Of a DNA stretch of 64,000 bases, positions 46,752 through 54,745 are shown in pieces. The notes below the pieces were generated by a model. That model searched no databases. It was not told the origin of the DNA and saw only the letters and a program-made list of their open reading frames with translations. Positions within the stretch are counted from its first letter, which is position 1. Every line of letters starts with the position of its first letter. A program made the translations under genes and the position numbers. Source of the stretch: Acetispira formosa (nom. nud.) (lineage in GTDB: Bacteria > Desulfobacterota > Desulfarculia > Adiutricales > Adiutricaceae); NCBI GenBank assembly GCA_023525915.1, contig CP026657.1, positions 1,922,001-1,986,000 of the forward strand. Direction: 5' to 3'.

Positions 46752-47342
46752 ATGCCCATTGAAAACAGTCTCACTCAATCATGGCCCCGACGTCTTTTAC
46801 GATTGGTTCACAAGATTCCGGTCATGATCAAATTTTTTATGGCCCACCGCAATCCAAAATGGGCCATGCCGGTTTGCCTGCCTTCGTCAGATAATCTTTA
46901 CACCCTTAACCCCAGGGTCTTCCGTTCAGCCCAGCCTACGGCTGAAGCCTTTACCGAATATGAAAAGCTGGGCCTTAAAACCGTTCTCCAACTGCGGCCG
47001 GATCCTGACGACGAACCGCTGATCAAACATACTGGCCTGAAGCTGATAGTCGTGCCCATGAGAACCGACGATATCAAAGATGAGCACATAATTATGGCCC
47101 TTAATCTTATCCAGTCCGAACCCGGCCCCGTTCTGGTCCACTGCCGCCACGGGGCCGACCGTACCGGCGTGGTGATGGCCATGTACCGCATAATAATTGA
47201 AGGCTGGACGCGCGATGAGGCCATGACTGAAATGCTCCGCGGCGGCTATGGTTTCCATCACCGCAAACGCCAGAATATAGTCGAATACATGAAAGGTGTG
47301 GATATTGAGGGGATCAGGCGGGGTGTGAAAACCGGCCAATAA
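46752..47342 (+). CDS. Dual-specificity/tyrosine phosphatase-like protein
   Basis: A 196-residue cysteine phosphatase. The P-loop HCRHGADRTG is at 130-139 with catalytic C131 and R137. The general acid is probably an Asp in MRTDDIKD (103-110). The first 40 residues are basic with a hydrophobic stretch (about 15-32), perhaps a membrane-associated helix. The region VFRSAQPTAEAFTEYEKLGLKTVLQLR (residues 57-83) is characteristic of bacterial DSP-like proteins. It lies in the same direction as the LPS-kinase-like gene. It may act on a phosphorylated sugar, phosphoinositide-like lipid or protein; the sequence does not decide. Confidence 0.85.
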   Translation: MPIENSLTQSWPRRLLRLVHKIPVMIKFFMAHRNPKWAMPVCLPSSDNLYTLNPRVFRSAQPTAEAFTEYEKLGLKTVLQLRPDPDDEPLIKHTGLKLIVVPMRTDDIKDEHIIMALNLIQSEPGPVLVHCRHGADRTGVVMAMYRIIIEGWTRDEAMTEMLRGGYGFHHRKRQNIVEYMKGVDIEGIRRGVKTGQ

Positions 47343-47346
47343 AAAA

Positions 47347-47387
47347 GACGGCATCGTTGCGGTCCGCCAATGCCGTCATCAATTTTT
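47347..47387. terminator. Bidirectional terminator
   Basis: GACGGCAT / ATGCCGTC stem at 47347-47377 with a T-run (ATTTTTT) after it on the plus strand and AAAAAA before it. It separates the convergent phosphatase and regulator genes. Confidence 0.75.
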
Positions 47388-47394
47388 TATGTGA

Positions 47395-48393
47395 TCACTG
47401 CCCGGAAGACGAACCCGCAGCGCGGGTGTGTCCGGGAGAGTGGCCGAAAAATTCCTTATAACGCTTGGCAAAATGCGAACTGTCGGAAAAGCCGCACTCG
47501 AAAGCGATATCCGTTATGGACTTTCTGGTGTTGTAGAGCAGCCAGTTGGCATGGCGCAGCCTCAGCTTGCGGAAATACCCGGCCGGGGAGTCATGCAGGA
47601 AAATCTGAAAAAGCCGCTCCAACTGGCGAGTGCTGACCCCCACTTCCTCAGCCGCGTCTTCAGTGGAAATGGACGATGAAATGTTTTGCTCCATGTAAAA
47701 TACGGCCCGCCGCACCCTGGGATCAGTGATCTCCTGATAGTCCTTCATGTAGGGCGTCTGCGGGTGATCCACCGGCCGGTTCCAATCCAGAATCATATGC
47801 CGCAGAATCTTCACCACCCGCTCCGCTCCGAAATATTTTTCCACCAGCTTTAAGGCCAGATCCGTGGTGGCCGAGCCGCCAGGGCTGGTAATCACGCCCT
47901 GGTCTTCCACAAAAAGCTCGTCAATGACCGGCAGGGCGTTGGGATAGCGCTTTTTGAAATCCTGATAGTGATACCAGTGAACCCCGCAGCGCCGCCCATC
48001 CAGAAGACCGGCTTCGGCCAGCACAAAGCTGGCCGTGCACAGGCCGATAACCGGCACATTGTGCTTGGCGGCCTGCTTCAGATATTCGATGTGCTGGTCT
48101 GAAACTTTATCCAGACTGGATAACAGACCGCCCACCACGACGATGTAATCAAATTCGCGCGGATCACGGAAAGTCTCCCAAGGGGTCACTTCCAGGCCGC
48201 AGCTGGACTTTATGGTGGTCAGTTTATCGTTCATGACCGACCATGAGCACCAGATGGGTCTGCTCATATCTCCGACGTCAGCCGCCTGCCTCAGGGTTTC
48301 TATAAACCCGGTGAAAGCCAGGAGGGTGAAATCAGGCGTGAGGGTAAAACCGACCTTTAAAGCGGTTTCGGAAATATTATCTTCATTACCCAT
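47395..48393 (-). CDS. GlxA/GbdR-type AraC-family transcriptional regulator
   Basis: A 332-residue regulator with an N-terminal DJ-1/PfpI-like domain (about 12-190) and a C-terminal AraC helix-turn-helix pair (about 220-325). The first domain has VGFTLTPDFTLLAF, then VVVGGLLSS, then the nucleophile-elbow segment VIGLCTASFVLAEAGLLDG. The DNA-binding part shows TRQLERLFQIFLHDSPAGYF and ITDIAFECGFSDSSHFAKRYKEFFGHSP. In Pseudomonas, GbdR and CdhR of this architecture control glycine betaine and carnitine catabolism. Its place beside a BCCT transporter and MttB genes supports a quaternary-amine role. Upstream in-frame starts at 48423 and 48471 exist; 48393 has AAGGGC nearby and a normal N-terminus. 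Confidence 0.88.
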   Translation of the reverse strand: MGNEDNISETALKVGFTLTPDFTLLAFTGFIETLRQAADVGDMSRPIWCSWSVMNDKLTTIKSSCGLEVTPWETFRDPREFDYIVVVGGLLSSLDKVSDQHIEYLKQAAKHNVPVIGLCTASFVLAEAGLLDGRRCGVHWYHYQDFKKRYPNALPVIDELFVEDQGVITSPGGSATTDLALKLVEKYFGAERVVKILRHMILDWNRPVDHPQTPYMKDYQEITDPRVRRAVFYMEQNISSSISTEDAAEEVGVSTRQLERLFQIFLHDSPAGYFRKLRLRHANWLLYNTRKSITDIAFECGFSDSSHFAKRYKEFFGHSPGHTRAAGSSSGQ

Positions 48394-48498
48394 ATTGCCC
48401 TTGACCTGTCTCTGTGTTCGCATTGTGACCACACATTCTTTGATTTTACTATTGTTTTCAGTATTTATCAAGGCACTTCCGAAAGCTGTTCCCGCCGC

Positions 48499-48534
48499 AA
48501 AACCATGAAGAGAGCCAGGCTCTCTTCATGGTTT
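48499..48534. terminator. Near-perfect palindrome downstream of the BCCT operon
   Basis: ACCATGAAGAGAGCC and GGCTCTCTTCATGGT are exact complements around a single central base. Read on the minus strand, TTTT follows within the arm end, which suits a terminator for the BCCT transcript. It also lies upstream of the regulator gene, so an operator is the alternative. Confidence 0.55.
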
Positions 48535-48595
48535 CCGTTCAGTGCGCAACTTGCGGACAACTGTGAGGTTTACCCGGCTGCGGAGACCTATTCGG

Positions 48596-48762
48596 CAGCG
48601 ATTCTAATTATGACTTTTTTCCTTGAACTTACGGCTCGTAGCTACACAAAAAGCGTGGTTTTTGTTTCGCGAGCGGTTATTTTTCCGTCAAAACCAGTCG
48701 CTGGCGCTCCGTCTCGCTACGCTCGACCCCGGCTCTATGCGGCGGTGTCGGCCATAATTAGA
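48596..48762 (+). repeat. Repeat family B, copy 10
   Basis: Left end CAGCGATTCTAATTATGAC and right end GGCCATAATTAGA. The right end stops three bases before the complement of the BCCT stop codon. Confidence 0.85.
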
Positions 48763-48765
48763 TGC

Positions 48766-50322
48766 CTATTCGGCTCTGTTCTCGCTGGGCAACAGCTCAG
48801 GCGCACGTTCAGTTTTGGTCATCATAAACACCAGCTTCACAAAAGCCGCGCAACCGCCAATGGCAATGATCAACCCCGGCAGGCCCGACATGTTGAACAG
48901 GGCGCGAATGGCGTCGAGCCCCATGTAGGTCATGCCCATGTACGCCACGGTGGCGATACAGCCGCCCCAGAAGACTTTCAGCCACATGGGGGAGACGGTT
49001 TTTTCCGGGGTGATGCCGGTAGTGCACAGAGCGCCGATGGCGTCGAGGTTGGCGTTGGCCGCCGTGGCGAACGACAGGACACAGATGAAGATATAGACGG
49101 TCTTGGTGACAAAGGTGCCCGGATACTGATCAAACAGAATGTAGATCAACTGGCCGAAACCTCTGGCCGGATCGGCCTTCAGCACATCGCTCATCACACC
49201 GGGCTGGGCCGCTTCCATGACGATACCGGTGCCGCCGAAAACCGTGAACCACAGCCAGCCGAAAAGGCTGGGCAGAATAAGGTTCATCATCAGGTATTCA
49301 CGGATGGTGTAGCCTTTGGCGATGCGGCCCAGGAACAGGCAGGAAATGGGGGCCCAGGCGAACCAGCTGCCGAAATAGGCGACGGTCCAATAACCGGCCC
49401 AGGGGCTATGGTGAGCCGCGCCGGTAATCAGATTGCGTTCAAAGAACTGATCGATGAACAGGCCCAGAGATTCCGTGCCCAGGTTGATCAGGTAGGCGGT
49501 GGGACCGGCGAAAAGAAAGAAAGCCAGGGCCGCGAAAAACAGCCAGGTGTTGACGCGGGCCAGATGCTGGATACCCTTCTGGAGGCCGGAAATAGCTGTG
49601 AGCATGGCCAGAAGAATGATGCCGAAAGCTATCAGGGCATACATGAGATAACTGCCGGAAGGGCCGCCCACGGCGGTGATGCCCTCGGCAATGGCCATAA
49701 TGGCGCTGACCAGGGTGGCGCTCATGCCCAGAACCACCGAGAAGGTGCCCAGGCTGTCCACCAGACGGCCGCCGATGCCGTCGGCATATTTGCCCATCAG
49801 CGGACGGATGATGGTGCTGATGGAAAAAGGCATGCGCAGGTTATAGAAAGACAGGGCGAAAGTCATGGCTATCACGGAATAGATGGCATAGGGGGTGACG
49901 GTCCAGTGCACATACAGAATGGCCATGCTGTTCAGGGCGGCGGCGGGGGTATTGGCGGCCACGCCTGAAATGTCGGAGGGATTGGTGTAATGCAGAACCG
50001 CCTCAGCCACCGGCCAGAAGACGATGCCCATAGCGATGACGGTGGTCAGGGAAACCGCGAACCATTTAAAGCGGGGCAAAAGGGGCTCGGCATTTTCACC
50101 GCCGATGCGGATGTTGCCAAAACGGGAAAAGAGCGCGTAACAGCAGATAAGAACCATCAGAACGGCCGTGCCGTTATAGAGCCAGGCCAGATTGTTGGTG
50201 ATAAAGCCGTTGGCCTTGTTGATTATGGCCACAAAGTTGTCCGCGCTGCTCAAAGAGACGGCGATGGTCAATAGAATGGCGATTGAGGCGGGCAAGAAGA
50301 CGATCTTTTGCACTTTGCTCAT
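48766..50322 (-). CDS. BCCT-family quaternary-amine transporter
   Basis: Inner-membrane carrier of the betaine/carnitine/choline family, 518 residues, with about twelve spans. Family signals: AEAVLHYTNP near 105-114, ALNSMAILYVHWTVTPYAIY near 128-147, and GRIAKGYTIREY in the TM8 to loop region. The stretch that forms the aromatic cation box in BetP and CaiT (WTV.YW.WW) here reads WTVAYFGSWFAWAP. One or two Trp residues are therefore replaced, and the substrate may differ from glycine betaine. Long N- or C-terminal osmosensing extensions are absent, which fits a catabolic role or exchanger and not osmoprotection. It is the last gene of the minus-strand MttB cluster. Confidence 0.92.
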   Translation of the reverse strand: MSKVQKIVFLPASIAILLTIAVSLSSADNFVAIINKANGFITNNLAWLYNGTAVLMVLICCYALFSRFGNIRIGGENAEPLLPRFKWFAVSLTTVIAMGIVFWPVAEAVLHYTNPSDISGVAANTPAAALNSMAILYVHWTVTPYAIYSVIAMTFALSFYNLRMPFSISTIIRPLMGKYADGIGGRLVDSLGTFSVVLGMSATLVSAIMAIAEGITAVGGPSGSYLMYALIAFGIILLAMLTAISGLQKGIQHLARVNTWLFFAALAFFLFAGPTAYLINLGTESLGLFIDQFFERNLITGAAHHSPWAGYWTVAYFGSWFAWAPISCLFLGRIAKGYTIREYLMMNLILPSLFGWLWFTVFGGTGIVMEAAQPGVMSDVLKADPARGFGQLIYILFDQYPGTFVTKTVYIFICVLSFATAANANLDAIGALCTTGITPEKTVSPMWLKVFWGGCIATVAYMGMTYMGLDAIRALFNMSGLPGLIIAIGGCAAFVKLVFMMTKTERAPELLPSENRAE

Positions 50323-50375
50323 GAGAAATCCTCTTTATTAACTAGTGGTGAAAACCTGAATCCAGGACAAACCTC

Positions 50376-50411
50376 TCCCGGGGCGGGCCTTATGAAAAAG
50401 CCCGCCCGGGA
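50376..50411. terminator. Strong GC hairpin upstream of the BCCT gene
   Basis: TCCCGGGGCGGGC and GCCCGCCCGGGA pair with one bulge around an 11-base loop. It lies between the racemase-like gene and the transporter gene, both on the minus strand. It could attenuate or stabilise the mRNA. No T-run follows the stem. Confidence 0.5.
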
Positions 50412-50464
50412 AGCCGGCGAATTATCGCCTGATTTTTTAAGGTCTTATCTAACTATAAGCGTGA

Positions 50465-51253
50465 TTAAATGTGACCATAGTAATCGCGATGGGCGACAAC
50501 CGAATAAGCGTGATCCAACAGGGTTCCCCAGCTCCAGACCGGCAGATCCAATTCGCGCTGAATGGCCCTGGCGAACATCTGCATTCCCGTGCATTCAAGC
50601 ATGATGGCTCCGATGCTGGGATTCTTGGCCACGAATTCTTTGCAGATGCGGATCATGTCGGCCTCGGCCTTGTCATAATAGGCTTCGGGAATGGCCGGAC
50701 GTTTTTCGTGATCCCACAGATGGTCGAATTCCGGGCAGCCATATTCATCCTGGGCGCCGGCGATGAGATAATTGGAGCCGGGAGTGATGCCCACATTGGC
50801 CAGGTGCGTATCGGTCAAAAAACGTTTCTGGGCGCAGACGATGCCAACATGCTTTTTGGGGCCGATGACCTGCTGGATGAAGGGCACCTGAAGGAGGCTC
50901 GACATGAAGACCGGCACATCCACCGCCCCGGCCACGTCTTTCTGGAAATAGGCGAAATAGCCGCACTCGGCGGCAATGGCCCGGCAGCCCATGCGTTCCA
51001 GTTTCTGGGCCGCGCGGATAATGGGGGCGCGGCAGGGGGTTTTGTCCTGCTCCCAGACCAGGGTGTAGTTGTCCACGCCCTCGGCTATTTCATACTGAAT
51101 GGGAAATCCCCAGGCGCTGGCGTTGCGCACGTCACCGGGAAAACCCGGATAGGCGTCGTCCAGCACCATAATGCCGATGCCCATGCCATAGCAGGTGTGG
51201 TTCTTTCTGGTAATCATATGGTTGATGTCACGGTCACGTTGACGGGAATACAT
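50465..51253 (-). CDS. Aspartate/glutamate racemase superfamily protein
   Basis: A 262-residue member of the Asp/Glu/hydantoin racemase fold. The two catalytic-type cysteines are in AECGYFAYFQ (near residues 95-104) and MLECTGMQMFARAI (near 218-231). Family members are amino acid racemases, maleate isomerase or hydantoin racemase. Here it lies 141 bases upstream of the BCCT transporter and downstream of an MttB gene. It may act on the carboxylate left after demethylation or on a chiral N-methyl amino acid. That link is inference. The ATG at 51253 follows a GAGGT site; a later ATG at 51217 is possible. Confidence 0.82.
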   Translation of the reverse strand: MYSRQRDRDINHMITRKNHTCYGMGIGIMVLDDAYPGFPGDVRNASAWGFPIQYEIAEGVDNYTLVWEQDKTPCRAPIIRAAQKLERMGCRAIAAECGYFAYFQKDVAGAVDVPVFMSSLLQVPFIQQVIGPKKHVGIVCAQKRFLTDTHLANVGITPGSNYLIAGAQDEYGCPEFDHLWDHEKRPAIPEAYYDKAEADMIRICKEFVAKNPSIGAIMLECTGMQMFARAIQRELDLPVWSWGTLLDHAYSVVAHRDYYGHI

Positions 51254-51270
51254 TTTTCTTTACCTCACTT

Positions 51271-51315
51271 GTGCGTGGTCCGCATGGGACTGGGTGCGTA
51301 GTCCGCACGGGACTG
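51271..51315. repeat. Short tandem of the G motif
   Basis: GTGCGTGGTCCGCATGGGAC (51271-51290) is followed at 51294 by GTGCGTAGTCCGCACGGGAC. The inverse of this string ends the repeat segment at the rnc 3' end (37781-37800), and a relative lies at 26077. Confidence 0.75.
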
Positions 51316-51372
51316 ATCCGATTGGGCAGTTCGACGTGCGAAGTGTTTCGGCCGGGAAGCGGCTTTCTTATG

Positions 51373-51460
51373 TAGATGGAAACTTCCCGGCCGTAAATCT
51401 GGTCTGGTCGAAAAAGCTCCATCGGCAATGGGTCCAGGGCACTGCCCTGGCTATGCACTG
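51373..51460 (+). repeat. Repeat family F, copy 1
   Basis: Runs from TAGATGGAAACTTCCCGGCC through ATCTGGTCTGGTCGAAA to a CCAGGGCACTGCCCTGG hairpin. It overlaps the last codons and stop (51451-51453) of the first MttB gene. A close copy is at 53035-53122. Confidence 0.8.
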
Positions 51461-52893
51461 GCTGGTTTGATGGAATCGAGCCATTTCTGATCGGCCCCGG
51501 CCGCCGTCATAACCGCGTCCATGGCTTTCATGTTGGCTTCTTTGATGACCGGCGCTTCATAAGTCGACAGGAGGCGCTCAATTTCCTTCTGGCAATTTTC
51601 AATCAGCACGTCCGCCACTTTGCGGTCGCCCAAGGGGCCTCTCTGGGCCACTTTGGGATACCAGGGCACGGTGCGGGCGTTTTTAAGGGTGTGCCGCTGA
51701 TTCAGGAAAATGCCGCCGGGGCCGACTTTCTGAATAACGTCGACAGCCAGGGTGTCTTCATTGACTTCGATGTCGTTAAGGAAATATTCCACCATGGATA
51801 TGATGTCCAGGTCGCACATGAATTTCTCATAGCTGATACAGGCCCAGGAATCAAGGATGCCCGCCGAGTGGACGATCATGTCCACGCCGTTCTGGGCTGT
51901 GGTGAATATGGGCAGCACCGCCTCATAACCGCTCTGGGCCGAAACGGCCTTGGCGTCGTTGACGCCGCCGCCGCAGCGACAGGGCAGATTGTAATAGTTG
52001 GCCATGGAGGCGCAGTATTTGGCCTGAAGGGCGTAACCGGGCGTACCAATGGCGATGGAGCCGGTGCGCAGGTCAGAGGTGGTGGCCTGAAGGCCGTACA
52101 TCACCGCCGTGCCGGGCTTGACCAATTGGGCCAGAACCAAACCCGCCAGGCACTCGGCGTTGCCAAGGGTGACGTTGCCGGCCAAGGTCGCGGGGCCGGT
52201 GGCACCGGCCATGGGGCCGGGGGAAATCATCATGGCCTGATTGTGTTCAGCGCAGTACATGATGGAATCGAGGGCCATGGCGTCGAGCTGCAACGGCGAG
52301 AGAGTGCTGATCATGGTCATGGTGCGGCGGGCTTTGACAAACTCTTCTTTGCCGCCCCACAGGGCCGCGCACAGGTCCATGATTTTGAGATATTTGTCCC
52401 CATGCTCAGGCACGATGAACAGGCACTTGTCGGAATAGAGCATGGCCGCGTAGACCATCGAGAGGCTGGCCAAATCGGCCGTCACGTCGTTGGGCTGGGC
52501 TAGAATACCGCCGTTGATCTTGAAAAGCGGGCTCTGATGAATGATCTTGGCGAACTTTATATAGTCATTGATCATCGCGTCACGCAGGGTGCCGTCGGCC
52601 TCCATGACCGCCGGGCAGCCGTAGCCGGCCGCGTAGTGACGGCTGTCGCCGCCGCCGAGGCTCATATTGTACTCGGGATTGCGGGCTTCCAGAGTAAAAT
52701 TGGCCGGAGCGTTTTTCAACTGCTTCATGATGAACTCTTCGGTCAGGAAGACGCGGTCGCCATCGGTCTTCTGTCCGGCGTTGGCAAAAAGTTCAACAGC
52801 TTTGGGACTGTGGAGGCGAACCCCGGTTTCGTTCAGAATTTTGATTGAGGCCGCGTGGATCTTATCGAGTTTTTCTTTAGCCGCAAACGCCAT
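51451..52893 (-). CDS. MttB-family methyltransferase, non-pyrrolysine (copy 1)
   Basis: A 480-residue homologue of trimethylamine methyltransferase MttB. The frame runs full length without an in-frame TAG, so it belongs to the non-pyrrolysine group (such as MtgB, glycine betaine:corrinoid methyltransferase). Family marks: SIKILNETGVRLHS near 16-29, ISPGPMAGATGPATLAGNVTLGNAE near 225-250, the CGGGVNDAKAVSAQSGYEA stretch near 312-330, and VGPGGIFLNQRHTLKN near 393-408. Expected to move a methyl from a quaternary amine to a corrinoid protein. The substrate is unknown. Its termination codon is TAG, located in repeat F. Confidence 0.9.
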   Translation of the reverse strand: MAFAAKEKLDKIHAASIKILNETGVRLHSPKAVELFANAGQKTDGDRVFLTEEFIMKQLKNAPANFTLEARNPEYNMSLGGGDSRHYAAGYGCPAVMEADGTLRDAMINDYIKFAKIIHQSPLFKINGGILAQPNDVTADLASLSMVYAAMLYSDKCLFIVPEHGDKYLKIMDLCAALWGGKEEFVKARRTMTMISTLSPLQLDAMALDSIMYCAEHNQAMMISPGPMAGATGPATLAGNVTLGNAECLAGLVLAQLVKPGTAVMYGLQATTSDLRTGSIAIGTPGYALQAKYCASMANYYNLPCRCGGGVNDAKAVSAQSGYEAVLPIFTTAQNGVDMIVHSAGILDSWACISYEKFMCDLDIISMVEYFLNDIEVNEDTLAVDVIQKVGPGGIFLNQRHTLKNARTVPWYPKVAQRGPLGDRKVADVLIENCQKEIERLLSTYEAPVIKEANMKAMDAVMTAAGADQKWLDSIKPASA

Positions 52894-52907
52894 TGCTCTC
52901 TCCTCTC

Positions 52908-52990
52908 GCCGGGCAGGGCCCGGACCCTATGTTCTAAGTGGCTGTTTCCCGTAATAGTCGCGTACGGCGGCCATCATCTTATTAAGAGTG
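52908..52990 (-). repeat. Repeat family A, copy 6
   Basis: Minus-strand copy from CTCTTAATAAGATGATGGCC to GGTCCGGGCCCTGCCCGGC, ending 14 bases before the start of the first MttB gene and separating it from the second. Confidence 0.85.
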
Positions 52991-53034
52991 ATGCCCCCGC
53001 GCCTATGGCTGAGTCCGCCGGTCCGCAATTGTTT

Positions 53035-53122
53035 TAGTAGTGGAAACTTCCCGGCCGAAAATCTGGTCTGGTCGAAACCGCCACATCGGAATTGGGTCCA
53101 GGGCACTGCCCTGGCTGGCTGG
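53035..53122 (+). repeat. Repeat family F, copy 2
   Basis: Matches copy 1 over TGGAAACTTCCCGGCCG, ATCTGGTCTGGTCGAAA and the CCAGGGCACTGCCCTGG hairpin. It lies 51 bases past the stop of the second MttB gene. Confidence 0.8.
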
Positions 53123-53173
53123 CTGGAAACAGAACGGCGGAGTCGCTTTGAAATCGACCCCGCCGCTTATGAA

Positions 53174-54595
53174 TCAGATGTATTTCTTTTCCCAGACAGA
53201 CAGTTCGTCGAGAACGGCCTTGTCCAGCTCAGGAACCACATGGTCTTCCATGGCGGTCTTGATGGTCTGACGGATCTTGTCGCGCACTTCCGACTGGTCG
53301 GGGTTCTTCATCTTCCGGCTGAAGAGGCTGGAATAGAAGACCTGGCGATAGTTCTTGGCCGTGTGGGCCGTCGTCACATAAGCGCCGCCGGGGCCAGCCT
53401 TTTCGATCACATCCATGGCCAGGGTTTTTTCATCCACGGTCACGCCTTTGGCGAAAACTTTCAGGCCTTCAATGATATCGTTGGCCAGCACCACGGTTTC
53501 AGGGGCCACGGAGTTGCAGTGATCCATAACGCCAACGTCGTGAATCAGATTGGCCTTGGAAAGAGCGGTGGACATCAGTTCCATGGTGATCTCGGCCACA
53601 CCCTGTTCATCGAGGAATTTTGCGTCCGAGCAGCCGGCCGTGCCGTAGAAAGGCACTTTGTAATAGGCGGCCAGATCGGAGGCGGCGTTGATGGCCAGAT
53701 GGAATTCATAAGCTCCATAGCTGCCCACAGTGCTCTTCATATCCAGGATGGAGGGCATGTGGCCATAGATAATGGGCGCGCCGGGCTGAACCAATTGGGT
53801 GAAGACCAGACCGAAAAGGAACTCGGCGTTGCCCTGGGCCAGACTGGCGGCCATGCTCATGGGTGCCGTGCCGCCCATCATGGAATAAGGCATGTAGACC
53901 ACGGGGATCATGTTTTCGGCAGAGATGCGCAGTTTTTCGGTGCTCTCAATGGGATGAGTGCGGGGCGGAATGGGTTCGCAGTAATTGAAGATGAAGGGTT
54001 TTTCCTGCAAATTCTTTTTGCCGCCGGCCACCACAGCCGCCATGTCAATGCACTGCTGGAGCGAATCAATATCATTGGTGGAGAAGTTGATGACTTTATC
54101 GAAGTTGCGAAGGGTATCCAGGAAGGTAACCTGGGTCTGCACTTCCGGCCGCACATCGGAACTCATCCCCACGGAGAGAATGAAGCTGATGTTATCCAGA
54201 TAGGAACCCAACTGACACATCAATTTGTTATCGGCCCGGAGGAACGGACGGACTTTGCCGGTGAAGGGATCGACGATCTCCAGCTGATCGGCGTGAGTGC
54301 CGTAGAACACCGGGTGGTCGGTCTTATTGATGTGGATATAAGGGCTGCCGTCCCGCCGGTAGAGATTGAGTTCAGAGGGGACGGTCTTCAAGGCTTCCTC
54401 GAGCATCTTCTCGGTGATGAAGACCATGTCGCCATCCACTTTGGCGTCGCTTTTGCGGAGAATCTCCAGGCCGCGTTCGCCGCCGACCCGCATGCCGCTT
54501 TTGGTCAGAAGGTGAAGGCTGGCTTCATGAATTTTCGATATTTTGTCAGCATCCAGAACTTCCAGCCCCAGATTGCGCACAGTGCCCACAGGCAT
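53174..54595 (-). CDS. MttB-family methyltransferase, non-pyrrolysine (copy 2)
   Basis: A 473-residue MttB homologue, clearly diverged from copy 1. No in-frame TAG. Family marks: SLHLLTKSGMRVGGERG near 26-42, MMGGTAPMSMAASLAQGNAEFL near 239-260, GTAGCSDAKFLDEQGVAE near 317-334, and KAGPGGAYVTTAHTAKNY near 404-421. Compared with copy 1, the GGG before the DAK motif reads TAGCS, and the GYE after it reads GVAE. A different substrate or partner is therefore likely. It follows the opine-dehydrogenase-like gene by 150 bases. Confidence 0.9.
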   Translation of the reverse strand: MPVGTVRNLGLEVLDADKISKIHEASLHLLTKSGMRVGGERGLEILRKSDAKVDGDMVFITEKMLEEALKTVPSELNLYRRDGSPYIHINKTDHPVFYGTHADQLEIVDPFTGKVRPFLRADNKLMCQLGSYLDNISFILSVGMSSDVRPEVQTQVTFLDTLRNFDKVINFSTNDIDSLQQCIDMAAVVAGGKKNLQEKPFIFNYCEPIPPRTHPIESTEKLRISAENMIPVVYMPYSMMGGTAPMSMAASLAQGNAEFLFGLVFTQLVQPGAPIIYGHMPSILDMKSTVGSYGAYEFHLAINAASDLAAYYKVPFYGTAGCSDAKFLDEQGVAEITMELMSTALSKANLIHDVGVMDHCNSVAPETVVLANDIIEGLKVFAKGVTVDEKTLAMDVIEKAGPGGAYVTTAHTAKNYRQVFYSSLFSRKMKNPDQSEVRDKIRQTIKTAMEDHVVPELDKAVLDELSVWEKKYI

Positions 54596-54745
54596 GGCCG
54601 TATTCCTTTCATATCTATCTTTAAATTGAAGAGTGTCGACGGCAGGGGCTGCTCCCGCCCGCCGTCAGCCGCCAATTCCGGTGGATGGTTTTTCGGAGCC
54701 GCCTCCCCCCGGACACGGATCCGAAAATATACCACGTTTTCGAAA

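Noticed and set aside
51451-54595. Pyrrolysine (in-frame amber) in the MttB genes
   Set aside because: Both frames are complete at the family length without an internal TAG. The TAG at 51451-51453 is the natural end of copy 1 and not an internal codon.
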